From assembly GCF_018812025.1 (NCBI RefSeq), contig NC_063054.1, positions 9,826,582-9,890,581 of the forward strand: 64,000 nt of DNA, read 5' to 3'. This document shows positions 52,925-64,000 of the stretch, piece by piece. Numbering within the stretch: position 1 is the stretch's first letter; every line of letters starts with the position of its first letter. The notes below the pieces were generated by a model that ran no database searches, had not been told where the DNA came from, and saw only the letters and a list, made by a program, of their open reading frames with translations. The translations under genes and the position numbers were made by a program. The DNA comes from Megalobrama amblycephala (taxonomy: Eukaryota; Chordata; Actinopteri; Cypriniformes; Xenocyprididae).

Positions 52925-53696
52925 GAGTTTGGTTCCAAAACGCAATAATTCCATTTTGATTAATTTGAGTAAAAAGGTGTTTTCTTTACCAAGAAAGTGG
53001 CAAGATGAAAACCACTATTTTCTGTTTCAAACTTTCACATAGCATCTTTTGGTTATAAAAACATTAAAAGTTCAAATCTACATTTTGATTTTAAAAAGTT
53101 TATTATAAAAACATGTTATTTTTTTTCCCCAAAATGCAATAAATCCATGATACTTTTTTTTCAAAATGCAATTAATCCATCAATATAAAAGTTATTTTTC
53201 AAATTGAAAATACACAACAAAGTAAGTTGATTCACACATATATGACAGAGTCTAAACTTTGCCAATATTTATCTTATGTACAGACATTTTACTAAAAATA
53301 CATTCAGCCGTCGCTCCCAAAATGAATTCAACGGGTCATCTTGTTAATGTTATAAATTATTTGTCATTACCGATTAAAGAGTATCTTGCGCCACCGCACT
53401 GTTAAATAAACACATTTGCCAAGTACATTGTTATTAAAATCGGCTTTTTAAAAAGCCTTCAATGTTTACAGTGGGTGGAATGGTGCGCTGTGATTGGTTG
53501 AGAGCGGATATATCGCGTTTTGGAGAAAAAGGAGAGTGGCGTTTGTCGCATTTTGGAAAGAAAGGGAGGGAACATGACAGAATAACACGATGGATATCGC
53601 ATTTTGCGCAAAATTAATAAATGACTTTTCAATACTGACCATATACAATACTGATTTTTTTGAAAATGGTGTTTATCGCGTTTTGGAACCAAACTA

Positions 53697-53700
<4 letters not shown>
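52921..53700. mobile_element. TIR element within the (TA)n tract
   Basis: The ends TGAAGAGTTTGGTTCC and GGAACCAAACTATTCA are inverted with one mismatch and are followed on both sides by TA repeats. Inside are several GCGTTTTGG/GCATTTTG words. No transposase is present. Confidence 0.8.

Positions 53701-53773
<73 letters not shown>
53701..53773. repeat. (TA)n block 3
   Basis: About 36 TA units. Short open frames across it (YIYI-type) are artefacts. Confidence 0.95.
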
Positions 53774-53777
<4 letters not shown>

Positions 53778-54187
53778 TGTGTTCAGGAAAGAAGGAGGAT
53801 GTAACCAACGAATGATCAACGTAAAACTTTAATCACAAAATAAACAAACAACAAAATGAAAGTAAAGCAGCTGCCCCTCACGGCCGACTGACACATATAA
53901 ACATAATAAAACAACAACAACAAAGTCCAGACCTCTCTCATCTTTTTTCTGTCGTCATTCCTCCTTTTATCCTTCCAGAGCTCCTCCATGGGAATCAAGA
54001 CCGGTGTGGCGCGCAGGTGTGGCGAGCCCTGCTCTGCCTGCTACCGTGTTGTTCCGAATATAAGACAATGTTTTTTTCTTAGAAATACATTTTAAAAAAC
54101 AGGTTTGACTTATATTCAGTGTCTAGACTTTTACATGTTAATAATACACCTGTAACAATACGTGGCGCCAAATACGCGTATAACGAA

Positions 54188-54423
54188 TGTCTCATTTCGA
54201 AGTCCTCCGGAGGTCGCATTTGTCACCCGCATACGTCAAAAAGGAAGTCTTATTTCAGAACAGTAACCATAAAATTGACCTTGATTCCCAGTGACCGGTA
54301 AATTGTTGTAATTTCTTAATGACTTTGGAATGTAGTGGTCAGTTTACTGAAATGAAGCAGCCTCAAGGATGTATGCGACAGACAAATGTGATCTCCGGAG
54401 GACGCAGCCTTCGAAATGAGACA
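54188..54423. mobile_element. Nested MITE 1
   Basis: Perfectly inverted ends TGTCTCATTTCGAAG and CTTCGAAATGAGACA, with CTCCGGAG just inside each. 236 bp. No target duplication was found. Confidence 0.75.
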
Positions 54424-54873
54424 CATCTACAGTGTGTCAGAGTTTAATGTTAGAAGATTGCGAGTGCAAAAAGACAGTCTTAAAATCTCTAACAGTAAAA
54501 GAAAAGCTTACCATCTAAGAGCCGCGTGACTGTCATGTTTGCGTGCCTCTCTGACAGGACCAAACTTCCCCCGTATGTGATTTTAAAATGTAAGACGGTA
54601 CCCAGATTTCAAAACTACAATAAAATTTCACTTCTACTGTTAATGACATTTTGGTAGGCTACATGGTTTTCACTATGAGATGGATAGCCTAATTGTTAAT
54701 TATTGCAGGTTATTTTTATGGTATATGCCAAAAAGTGTTCATTTTTAATGTGATCGTTTGTACATTTTACCAGTATTTACTATACATTCAAAACAAAAAT
54801 GAAAATGTGAAAAATATGCAATAAGTAAATTTTCATTTATTGTCAGCATTTTCTTTATAAAATACAAGAATTG

Positions 54874-55548
54874 GGGCCCTATTTTAACGATCTAAGTGCT
54901 TGCCGCAGGTACATTTAGGGCGTGTCCGAATCCACTTTTGCTAGTTTAACGACAGAAAAAATGTTCTGCGCCAGGCGCATTGTCCAAAAGGGTTGTACCT
55001 AGTCTCTTAATGAGTCATGGGTGTGTTTTGGGCGTGACGTGCAATAAACCAATCAGAGTCTCATCTCTCATTCCCTTTAAAAGACAGTTGCACTTGCACC
55101 TTGGTGGATTCGCTATTTACATGGCGGAATTTGCAAGCAGAAAGTCTGAATGCTTCTGCAGAGAGGAATCCGCATGTTTGTGTGCTGCTGCACATCTCTG
55201 TGTGTGTAACAAGCAGAGTGCACTCGTGTTGTGCACCCGCCTATAGGCGCATATTACTAATGCGCCCTTTAAATAACAACAACAAAAACTGCTGCATTGA
55301 CTTTAGACCAAGTTTCACTTGGTCAATGGTGCAGTCAATTTCAGTTGCCTCAAAATAGCAACACGCCAACAATGCGCCTTAACAAACATTGTTTTCAGAC
55401 CAGGGGTGGACAGATGAGTGCGAGTGCATTTGCTTTTTAAATATGGTGGGCACTGGACGTGAAAATGAAAACTGCGTCAGGCTGAAACTAGCAAAAAACA
55501 CTTGCGTCGTGCCTGCCGTCGCATTGCGCCCAGTGTATGATAGGGCCC
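54874..55548. mobile_element. Nested MITE 2 with GGGCCCTAT ends
   Basis: Ends GGGCCCTATTTTAACGATC and TGTATGATAGGGCCC share an inverted GGGCCCTAT. Subterminal GC-rich words (GCGCCAGGCGCATTG against CATTGCGCCC) are inverted too. The family is widespread in fish. No target duplication was found. Confidence 0.75.
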
Positions 55549-56049
55549 TATGTCTTCAAAAAGTCTTTTTCCAAAATGATCTTGAAAAAGTGGGGGTTGT
55601 CTTATATTCAGAACAATATGGTACATCTACAACATATTTAACTGAACATCATTAATAGCCGTGCTGTCATTGGTTGTTCTTTTGGCTGTTGGAAGAGCAG
55701 TAACAAAGCAGTAATAAATCTTTTTACTCTTCTTAAATTAATCTCTGAGGACAAAACAGTGGCAAAAGCCTGGCAGCTCTTTCCACTTCTGTCTCTCTCT
55801 CTGTCTGTCTGTCTTTTGAATCTCAGGTGCATATCTACAGGGTGATTTCCTTCACACTGCTTTTTCAATCGAGACAAAATCACTCCTTTCGTCCTGTGCA
55901 GGCCACATTTCTGTTCCTATTTTCACTGCCTGATGTTAAAAATGCTCTGTTTTTACATAAATGACCAAAAATTGGCTTCTTTTTCTTGTCATCATCTTCC
56001 TTCTGCTCTCCTTCCTCCAATCACCCCCTCTGTGTGATCACTCCTGCAG

Positions 56050-56088
56050 ACCATTTTGGAGGAAGATGTGGAGGATCCCGTGTATCAG
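56050..56088 (+). CDS. dab1: dab1 exon E: 13-codon cassette with Y198
   Basis: 39 nt, phase 0; acceptor CTCCTGCAG, donor CAG/GTAACG. It encodes TILEEDVEDPVYQ, identical to mouse residues 187-199. The exon supplies the TI after Y185 (giving YQTI) and ends in Tyr198-Gln; the next exon adds YI (giving YQYI). Y198 is an Src-family target in mammals. At 13 codons it is the smallest exon here. It is symmetric, so it can be left out without a frameshift; alternative use of the exons covering these tyrosines has been described for vertebrate Dab1. Confidence 0.95.
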
Positions 56089-57127
56089 GTAACGCTTTGA
56101 AATAAATCGTTAATCATTATGTCTGCCCGAACGTACGCTGTCAATTTCCTGTGCCTCTCACTGTCACTTTAAACAGGGCTCCCTGCTCAGTAATACGCGT
56201 TTAATCTCATTTACAGAAATAAATGATTCCACTCCATTTTCTTTGCTCTTTCCTCACTCCTCCTGAATTAATAGGTCTTGTTATTTCATCATTTCTATAT
56301 AGAAATAAAGTGTGAATCATCGCTGTAATGTGTTGTTAACTTTTCCTTTTCATGAATTGGGAATACACTGATAAAACTCTGATGCAAGAGCGATTCTGGG
56401 AGCCTCCTTTATTTTGTACTGAAAACAGACAGCTTTAACACATCTCATCTGGGCTGCGTGTGTGTGTGTTTACATGCATTACATTGCCTTTCCGTATTGT
56501 CCGGTGTGCATCATAACGGGAATGTCCTAGCCTTCTATGTATTCTATGGAATAGATTGTGTATGTTTGGAGTGGATCTTTAAATAGCAAGACTGGACATC
56601 CATTTTCTGTTAATAAAGTACCAGAGAAATGAGAAAGATTGCTTCTAGGCCTAGCAGTTATCTTAAGAATCAATCATTACTTGCAGTAGTGCAGACCTGA
56701 TAAGCATTATCAATTTGCTGTTAAGAGGGCTAGAGAGGAGAAGAATTAGCCAATGGCTAACTGTGTAACAGAATGAATTAGCCAATGGCGACAGTAGTTT
56801 GTAAATGGGAACGACTAAGCCATTAGATCTAATGTCACAGAAAATGGAGACGATTCTTCCATTAGCATTAATGTGGTCGTGAATGGACAGGAATTAGCTA
56901 TTAGCTAGAAGGTTGCTTGCCAAAAATCGCTCTCATCTCTGTGTGGTCCCTGCGTTATGGAGGAATATATCACAGATATGGGTCTGCCGTTTCTAAATTA
57001 GTCTTAAAACTGTGGCTAGCATTTAGAAATTCAGACCAACACTGGGAAAGTTTTGTTACCCCTGCTAAGCTAACATTAGCATGCCGCACTAAAGAAACAT
57101 GCAGCATTGTGATTTATTTCTCCTTAA

Positions 57128-58943
57128 AGGATTAGTTCACTTCAGAATTAAAATTTCCTGATAATTTACTCAGCCCCATGTCTTCCCAGATGTTTATGTC
57201 TTTCTTTCTTCAGTCAAAAAGAAATTAAAGGTGCCCTCGAATGAAAAATTGAATTTATATTGGCATAGTTGAATAACAAGAGTTTAGTACATGGAAATGA
57301 CATACAGTGAGTCTCAAACTCCATTGTTTCCTCCTTCTTATATAAATCTCATTTGTTAAAAAGACCTCCGAAGAACAGGCGAATCTCAACATAACACTGA
57401 CTGTTACGTAACAGTCGGGGTGTACGCCCCCAATATTTGCATATGCCAGCCCATGATCAATGCATTAGACAAGTGCAGGCAGTATTAACGTCTGGATCTG
57501 TGCACAGCTGAATCATCAGACTAGGTAAGCAAGCAAGAACAATAGCGAAAAATGGCAGATGGAGCAATAATAACTGACATGATCCATGATATCATGATAT
57601 TTTTAGTGATATTTGTAAATTGTCTTTCTAAATGTTTTGTTAGCATGTTGCTAATGTACTGTTAAATGTGGTTAAAGTTACCATCGTTTATTACTGTATT
57701 CACGGAGACAAGACTGTCGTTATTTTCATTATTAAACACTTGCAGTCTGTATAATTCATAAACACAACTTCATTCTTTATAAATCTCTCCAACAGTGTAG
57801 CATTAGCCGTTAGCCATGGAGCACAGCCTCAAACTCATTCAGAATCAAATGTAAACAATATAACAGTATACAATACTCACATAATCCGACGCATGCATGA
57901 CGAACACTTTGTAAAGATCCATTTGAGGGTTATATTAGCTGTGTGAACTTTGTTTAGGCACTGTTTAAGGCAAGCGCGAGCTCCGTGGGCGGAGAGCACG
58001 AGATTTAAAGGGGCCGCACAGCATAAATCGCTCATATTTAATGATGCCCCAAAATAAATTAAAAAAATTAATAAAAAAAAATCTATGGGGTGTTTTGAGC
58101 TGAAACTTCACAGACACATTCAGGGGACACCTTAGACTTATATTACATCTTGTAAAAAAACGTTCGATGGCACCTTTAAGGTTTTTGAGGAAAACATTCT
58201 GGGATTTTTCTCCATATAGTGGACTTCACTGGGGTTCAACGGGTTGAAGGTCCAAATGTCAGTTTCAATGCAGCTTCAAAGGCCTCTACATGATCCCAGA
58301 CGAGGAATAAGAGTCATGTCTAAGGAAACGATCGGTCATTTTGTAAAAAAAATAATAATGTATATACTTTTTGACCACAAATGCTCATCTTGCACTGCTC
58401 TGTGATGCGCCACGCATTATGTAATCATGTTGGAAAGGTCACGGGTGACATAGGCGGAAATACAGAGCAAGTGTTTACAAAGCAAATGTGCAAAGACTAA
58501 GTTACAGAAAAAGATAAAACAACGATGTCGGATGGTTTTGTTTTCGCCCTACCGCGGTACTTCCACCTACGTCACATGTAAACTTTCCAATGTGGTTATG
58601 TAATACGTGGCACATCACAGAGCAGTGCAAGATGAGCATTTCTTGGTTAAAAAGTATATAATTTAAAAAAAATATATAATTTTTTTTTAGAAAATGACCA
58701 ATTGTTTCGCTAGATAAGACACTTATTCCTCGTCTGGGATCATGTAGAGGCCTTTGAAGCTGCACTGAAACTGACATTTGGACCTACAACTGTTGAAGTC
58801 CACTATATGGGAAAAAATTCCCGGAATGTTTTCCTCAAAAACTTTAATTTCTTTTTGACTGAAGAAAGAAAGACTTAAACATCTTGGATGACATGGGGGT
58901 GAGTAAATTATCAGGAAATTTTCATTCTGAAGTGAACTAATCC
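57128..58943. mobile_element. Foldback MITE flanked by TTAA, interrupted
   Basis: TTAA at 57124-57127 and 58944-58947. Ends AGGATTAGTTCACTTCAG and CTGAAGTGAACTAATCC are inverted. It is the same family as 34117-34636 but longer even after subtracting the nested element. The nested copy entered at AAGAAATTAAGG; the sibling reads AAGAAATTATGG. Confidence 0.85.
57229..58175 (-). mobile_element. TTAA-flanked MITE nested in another MITE
   Basis: TTAA at 57225-57228 and 58176-58179; ends AGGTGCC and GGCACCT. It is 947 bp, the same length as 38972-39918, but in the opposite orientation. It preserves the sequence interrupted at 42272/48257 in the third copy. Confidence 0.9.
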
Positions 58944-59459
58944 TTAATGTTGTAAAACTCATAACATCACCCTGTTTGCAGGTACAGAAACAGAGGGGTA
59001 CGGATACACAGAAAAAAACTGGGATAATGAAAATTTTAAAGGCAGAAATCAAACTGAATATATGCATGAGGCATGGGTCAGAAAGAACATCTCGTAATTC
59101 TTCCCTCCGAAATGTTTTTTATTTGTTATTATGGTTAATTTAAGTTGTCTTGAATGTAGAGAGTGAATATTCTCCTCTGCAGTGAAACAACAGTTGTAGT
59201 TGCAGTGAAAGATGAACCATAACGCTTTGCTAGGACAGTGCATGCTGCTAAAGGTCAAGATGATAAAACATGACCCAGCTTCATTTAGTCAGGCAGCCAT
59301 CCGCTGTCCCTCAAGGCTGCGGGGGTCACTGCGCTGCTCCTGGGGCCGCTGTTGATTCTGTGTGATCAATCAGTCTTCTTCCTTTTCTCTTTTCTTTTCG
59401 CACTCACCTTTGTTCCTGTCCCTTTGCCTTCTTATCTTCCTCTGCTGCCGATGTTGTAG

Positions 59460-59522
59460 TACATTGTATTTGAGGCGGGACACGAGCCCATCCGCGACCA
59501 ATCAGAGGAGAGCATATATCAG
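59460..59522 (+). CDS. dab1: dab1 exon F: Y200 and Y220 cassette
   Basis: 63 nt, 21 codons, phase 0; the acceptor ends GTTGTAG (TAG rather than the commoner CAG), donor CAG/GTACAC. It encodes YIVFEAGHEPIRDQSEESIYQ, against mouse residues 200-221. The first codon is the tyrosine equivalent to Y200, and the exon ends in Tyr-Gln of the Y220 site. In mammals that site continues as YQVP, a Crk/CrkL SH2 site, so the VP must come from the next exon, which is outside the window. The QSEES segment is one residue shorter than mammalian PETEEN. Confidence 0.95.
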
Positions 59523-59854
59523 GTACACCACCAAATCTTAATACTGGTACCTTTTAACTGATAATCACTTAAGCAGATTTTAATATTAGTTTGCAATGAA
59601 AACTATAATACATGAGCACCACTAGTGACAATTTAGTTGTTATTATTATAGTACAAAACATAAACAGTTCAGAGTAGCATGTGAATGCAAAATAATATTT
59701 GTGGGGGATTTGAAAATGTTACAACATACTATAGTACAGTTTGGTTTTTTTTTTTTTTTTTGAAAAAAATTAATTTTCTAAATGAGAATTCTGCTATTTT
59801 AAATTTGATAAATTCCATAGAAATGTTAAGAATAAATTCATATTGTTTCTGGTG

Positions 59855-60170
59855 TTGTCTAACGATTAATCGCGATTAATCGCATCCGAAATAACAGTTG
59901 TGTTTACATAATATATGTTTGTGTACTATGTATATTCATTATGTATATATAAATACACACATGCATGCATATATTTAACAAAAATATATTATTTATATAT
60001 AAACTATTTATAATTATATATAATATAAATATACATGTAAATATTTCTTTAATAAATGCATTCATGTGTGTGTTTTTATATATACATAATAAATATACAC
60101 AGTACACACAAATATATATTATGTAAACACAGACTTTTTTTTGGATTTTGCGATTAATCATTTGACAGCA
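59855..60170. repeat. AT-rich dispersed repeat, GATTAATCGC ends
   Basis: Starts near ACGATTAATCGCGATTAATC and closes with its inverse GCGATTAATCATTTG. The centre has ACACATGCATGCATATATTT and ATACACAGTACACACA. Sibling at 49130-49345. This is a widespread teleost repeat type. Confidence 0.7.
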
Positions 60171-61559
60171 CTATTTTTTTTATAAATTATTATATTAATT
60201 GCAATATGTTTTATAATGTTTTATTGTAAAATATGATTAATACATATTGTCAAATACATAGTTTACAAGTTCTGCTCAGAATTATTTAATATTGGAATAA
60301 ATATTTACAATTTAAATAAATAAATAACAGCATAGTTTCTTTCATATTTTTACAAAAAGTAAAAACATTGTCAGTGATTACCTCACCTAATCAATATTCA
60401 TGATCCAGGTTGATGAGGTGTAAAAAATTGTGGATTTTTTTTTTTTTTTGCTCAGAAATTGCTAGATAATTTCACAAATAATTACAAATAAATGTCAAAA
60501 AACAACTTAAAATTATGAAGTAGAAAGATAATATAAAATAATATTTTCTTGTAAAACATATTCCAATAATCTTTGTTTTATTTACTCCGAAAAATGATTT
60601 TTACAGTGTTTTTAAATTTCTGCTGTCGCTGTCCACCACACAATACAACAATAATACATCGAGCTTAGGTCTATCACTAAAAGCTTTCACGGACCAACAC
60701 AGGTTTTAATTATCAAACAGCCAATAGGGAGCCTCTAAATAAACCGGCATTCTTCTTTAAATAACGCTTCAGAAGAATCCGGGGTTTTGATGGTGCAGCT
60801 ACTGACAGCTCCACTGTGTAGCTGCCAGAGTCCCACCTGTGAATTAGAACAGAGTGCTACGCCAAGCCACACTAATTCAGCGTGACGGCCCTTTCAAAGA
60901 TTTACACCCCAGCAATGTTTCGTGCTCCGAGCGCCATGACCAAGACAACAGCAGGTGTTGTATCCTCAGGTGCTGCTTTGTTTTGTCACCTGTGGCTTGA
61001 GTCAAAAAGAGACACTGCCAAGCTAAACAATAAACACATCAGTTCCCCAACACTTTGCCATTCTGTCTCCTCCACAACTTTTTACAGAGCCGACTTAAAC
61101 GTCATAGTCAGTTCAGTAGCACTGCGAAAGCTTGAAACACCATCAGGGACCAAATTATACCCTCTAACTATTCAAATATCTGCACGGCTCTCAAGCGCTA
61201 ACCTGACACTTCACAAACTCCTTCACATGTTGCTGACATCAGGACAGATATCGGAAACTCAGGAGCATGAAAGAGACATCTGCTTGCTGTCACATCATTA
61301 GGATCAGCTAACACCTGATCTCATCTCATATCAAACAAAAAGCCAGATTGGCCAAGTCAAATTGAATCTGCGTGAACATCACTTTTGATCTTTGCTAACA
61401 GCGATGAAATAGGAAAACCTGAACGAACAGAACAAGAGATTTGTGTTCTCTAGTTGTCCACTGTCAAGACTGAAGCTATATAAATGGCATAAATTGAACC
61501 AGTGAGCCGTGGTTATATTGCGGAGCGCCTGACTTGAGTTAGAGGAACTTAATAATTTG

Positions 61560-62455
61560 TAGCATAAACACAATTTTTTAAGTTGATTACTCAAAAAAAT
61601 TAAGTTGCTCCAACTACCAGAGTTGAACCAATTAATCTCATCTATTTCAATTCAAATCAACAGCTATCCTAGCACATGCTAGCACAACTTATTTAACATG
61701 TATATTTAAAGAACACATTACTTGTCACTGGCATTAGTGCAGTCATTGCTTATAGAGTCAATAGTGTTTACCTTCATGTATCTACTCTTCAGCACAATGG
61801 TAACCACAAAACTTCAACATTACACAAACTCTTTTAAATGCCAAACATAACAGAATTAAACATTAACAGGTCTTTCCAACCTGATCTCACAGCAATCCGT
61901 ATGTATTTTACGAAGTGGCTAAATCGTACGAATTCGCACAACCTCACTCGTACGAATTCATGCGTTTTTTGCTAAATCGCACATATTTTACGAGTTGCCA
62001 AATTCGTATGAAATCGTACGAGTGAAGTCGTATGAATTTGTATGAATTAGCCACCTTGTAAAACGTACGAATTGGTCATGAGAAAGCGTTGACCCTTCAC
62101 TAAAAATAAATTAAGAAATAAATAAATTAACATAGTCCTATGCAAAGCATGCTGGGAACTAGAAATCCACTGGACGATTTCCGAAGTTATCAAGACTTTA
62201 AGTTACTACAACCTTTTTTTTTTTTTTTTTTTTTTTAAAAAGCCAATTAACACAGATATTTGAGTTTAAATTTCAGACGATATTAAGTTGATGTAATGAT
62301 CAACATTATTATGTCAACAGAAATCAACAAAGTAATGTTTGCAACTTAAAAGGTTTCATTAAAACAATAAATTGGAATTTTTAACCTACAACCATGAATT
62401 TATTCAAGTTGTGGTAACAAGTTCACTGAATTACATTTTAGAGTGTATAAAAAAT
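61560..62455. mobile_element. Probable element with inserted CGTACGAATT-rich palindromic repeat
   Basis: Outer parts with TTAAGTTGATTACTCAAAA near 61580 and inverse-type words (TTCAAGTTGTGGTAAC) near 62404 suggest one element. Inside at 61878-62085 is a compact repeat of alternating words (ATCGTACGAATTCG, CTCGTACGAATTCATG) with CCAACCTGATCTCAC at its left end. A T run follows near 62213-62236. Outer boundaries are approximate. Confidence 0.5.
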
Positions 62456-63017
62456 CAGGGAATTTTTTAAAAAATGTTTTTTTTTTTTGTTTGTTTGTTT
62501 GTTTTTATATAGTGGTATCAATAGTGAATCTACATTTTTCTAGCTATGCTTAGCTTTAAAATATGCCAGTGGTTACCAATTGCTCATTGTGAGTGCAATA
62601 TTCCTAAAAATTATTTCCCAAACTTAAGGAAAGACACTACAAGTGAATAGGGTGAAAATTTTAACTAAAAGATATTACCATACTTTCCCCTGTTGCTTTA
62701 ACACAGTTGCTTCCCCTGTTGCTTTTATCACAGAACATTAAGCCAATTGTTTTGTATTACACATTTTCTGAAATCTTATGTTTAAATATGCATATGAGGC
62801 ATTATTTAATGAAATATGCACAGATTTGCATACATTTCGAGAACAGAAATTGAACATTGGATCAAGCCAGGTTTTAAATTCTTATTCCATTTTGTTGACA
62901 AATTTAAAGTTTTGTACAGAGGGAATTTTGGATATCCCATTTTCTATCATTCTATAAATCGGAAAATAATATGGAAGCTTGTTTCCGTCCATGAAATAAA
63001 AAAAATAAAAAAGGTAA

Positions 63018-63345
63018 CTGCGACTTTTTATCTCACAATTCTGACTTCTTTTCTCACAATTGTGTGTTTATAAAGTCTGAATTGTGTGATATGAAGTCAG
63101 AATTGTGAGATATAAACTCACAATTGCGTGTTATAATGTCCAATGTGAGGGGGAAAAAAATGTTTTTTCTAAGAATTGTGAGTTTATATCTCACAATTCT
63201 GACTTTGTAACTCGCAATTGCATGTTATAAAGTCAGAATTGTGAGATATAAACTCACAATTCTTCGAAAAAAAAGTCAGAATTGTGAAAAACTCAAAATT
63301 GCGAGAAAAAAAGGCAGAATTGTGAGATTAAAAAGTCGCAATTAC
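63018..63345. repeat. Degenerate ~21-bp tandem repeat, second block
   Basis: Same family as 1-640: GTCAGAATTGTGAGATATAA and inverse copies such as TATCTCACAATTCTGACTT. A short (ATT)n run follows at 63352-63375. Confidence 0.85.
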
Positions 63346-64000
63346 CTTTTGTTATTATTATTATTATTATTATTTAGTGGCGGAAACAACTGCCAGAGAA
63401 ATGTTACATAAATGTATGTATTGTAATTGAAATGTACAGATGCAAATAGGTAAAAGTATAATAAAATAAACATGTACATGTGCATTTCGAATGTTTTCTT
63501 TACACTAGTCTGTGTTATGGAAACAAAATAGCCCAAAATCTCAAAATTTACCAGTGCCTGAGAAAGCAATGTTTTTGCTTGTATAGTATTTTCTCTTAAT
63601 TGGTATAGGGGAACCCCATTTTAAGGAAAAACTTGCTATCCGACATCTCTTAACCTTAACAGCACAATACAGTATCTCATAGCTAGATAAGTTGCTTAAC
63701 CAAAGCTAACACTAGCATCAAAAGTAACCTTGACCTCCAGCAGGCCCCTTGGGTCCCATGTAGTTTTGGCTCTGGTAAAGTTTGGATAGCATGACTGAGG
63801 GATTAATGCTGAGCGTAGAGAGCTTTCCAAAGTCTGCATGGAGAAATTACTCCGCTGTGAGAAGAAGCAGCAGGTCTCTCCTCTGCCCTTTCTCCAAATG
63901 AAAGAGTGAGAATGATTAATCATTGCTGTCGCTGTGTGATCTTTGAATAAAAGAAATGGAAAGATCACTTCAAGTGTACATTCAAATAAAAACACAGCGG

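Larger units (their letters stand above)
54044..55621. mobile_element. TIR element (TA target) with two nested elements
   Basis: TA at 54042-54043 and 55622-55623. The left end CCGTGTTGTTCCGAATATAA and right end TTATATTCAGAACAATATGG are inverted with few mismatches. Inside are 54188-54423 and 54874-55548. The TA target suggests a Tc1/mariner-type mobiliser. No transposase is left. Confidence 0.82.
56089..59459 (+). other. dab1: dab1 intron E-F (3,371 bp)
   Basis: Donor GTAACG; the acceptor is TGTTGTAG, preceded by a pyrimidine-rich run. It contains a TTAA-flanked MITE (57128-58943) that is itself interrupted by another (57229-58175). The stretches 56089-57123 and 58948-59440 hold no recognisable feature. 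Confidence 0.87.
59523..64000 (+). other. dab1: dab1 intron after exon F (5' part)
   Basis: Donor GTACAC. Holds an AT-rich dispersed repeat (59855-60170), a possible repeat-poor island near 60600-61500, a compound element at about 61560-62455 and the 21-bp-type repeat (63018-63345). No exon starting with Val-Pro was found up to 64000. The stretches 62470-63015 and 63346-64000 hold nothing I recognise. Confidence 0.85.

Noticed and set aside
53590..53832. 80-codon frame with a YIYI run
   Set aside because: It reads through a (TA)n microsatellite.
60882..61301. 139-codon + frame after exon F
   Set aside because: Ser/Thr/Leu-rich with no recognisable domain and no splice context that would place it in dab1. 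Kept only as part of a possibly unique stretch.
59523..64000. The next dab1 exon (starting with Val-Pro, carrying the Y232 site)
   Set aside because: I searched the + strand for an acceptor followed by a matching segment and found none. It probably lies beyond the window.

Overview
The window is vertebrate genomic DNA, most likely from a teleost fish of the cyprinid (carp/zebrafish) type. The repeat families and the fish-like Disabled-1 exons point there, but I cannot name the species. Coding sequence is very sparse. Six short exons on the + strand, each with consensus splice sites and consistent reading phase, encode about 198 consecutive residues of Disabled-1 (Dab1), the cytoplasmic adaptor of the Reelin pathway. 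They cover nearly the whole PTB domain and the start of the tyrosine-phosphorylation region, corresponding to mouse residues about 23 to 221. The exon with the start codon lies upstream of the window and the exons after the Y220 site lie downstream. Teleosts may carry two paralogues (dab1a, dab1b) and I cannot tell which this is.

Layout: 1-5880 is the 3' part of an upstream intron; exon A 5881-6020; intron 6021-12261; exon B 12262-12360; a 37.2 kb intron 12361-49525; exon C 49526-49657; exon D 51204-51323; exon E 56050-56088; exon F 59460-59522; intron to the end. Exons A-D build the PTB domain, which binds NPxY motifs of ApoER2/VLDLR and phosphoinositides. Exons D, E and F each end in the codons for Tyr-Gln and are phase 0, so E and F can be skipped without a frameshift. 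Skipping would change which residues follow each tyrosine.

The introns are a dense record of transposition. I see at least nine elements flanked by TTAA (MITEs of TTAA-target type), several hAT-type elements with 8-bp target duplications (one keeps a BED zinc-finger fragment), a Tc1-like transposon with a decayed transposase, a MITE with a 3-bp TTA duplication, LINE 3' ends, a tRNA-derived SINE, TA-target elements inside a split (TA)n tract, and a 6-kb Helitron-like tandem array. Several are nested, and sibling copies within the window let the empty sites be read directly. A 1.15-kb tetranucleotide array (GGAT, then GATT) lies in the 37-kb intron. A few GC-richer, repeat-poor islands are candidate conserved non-coding elements or unannotated exons. 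I see no RNA gene, CRISPR array, prokaryotic feature or second protein-coding gene that I can support.
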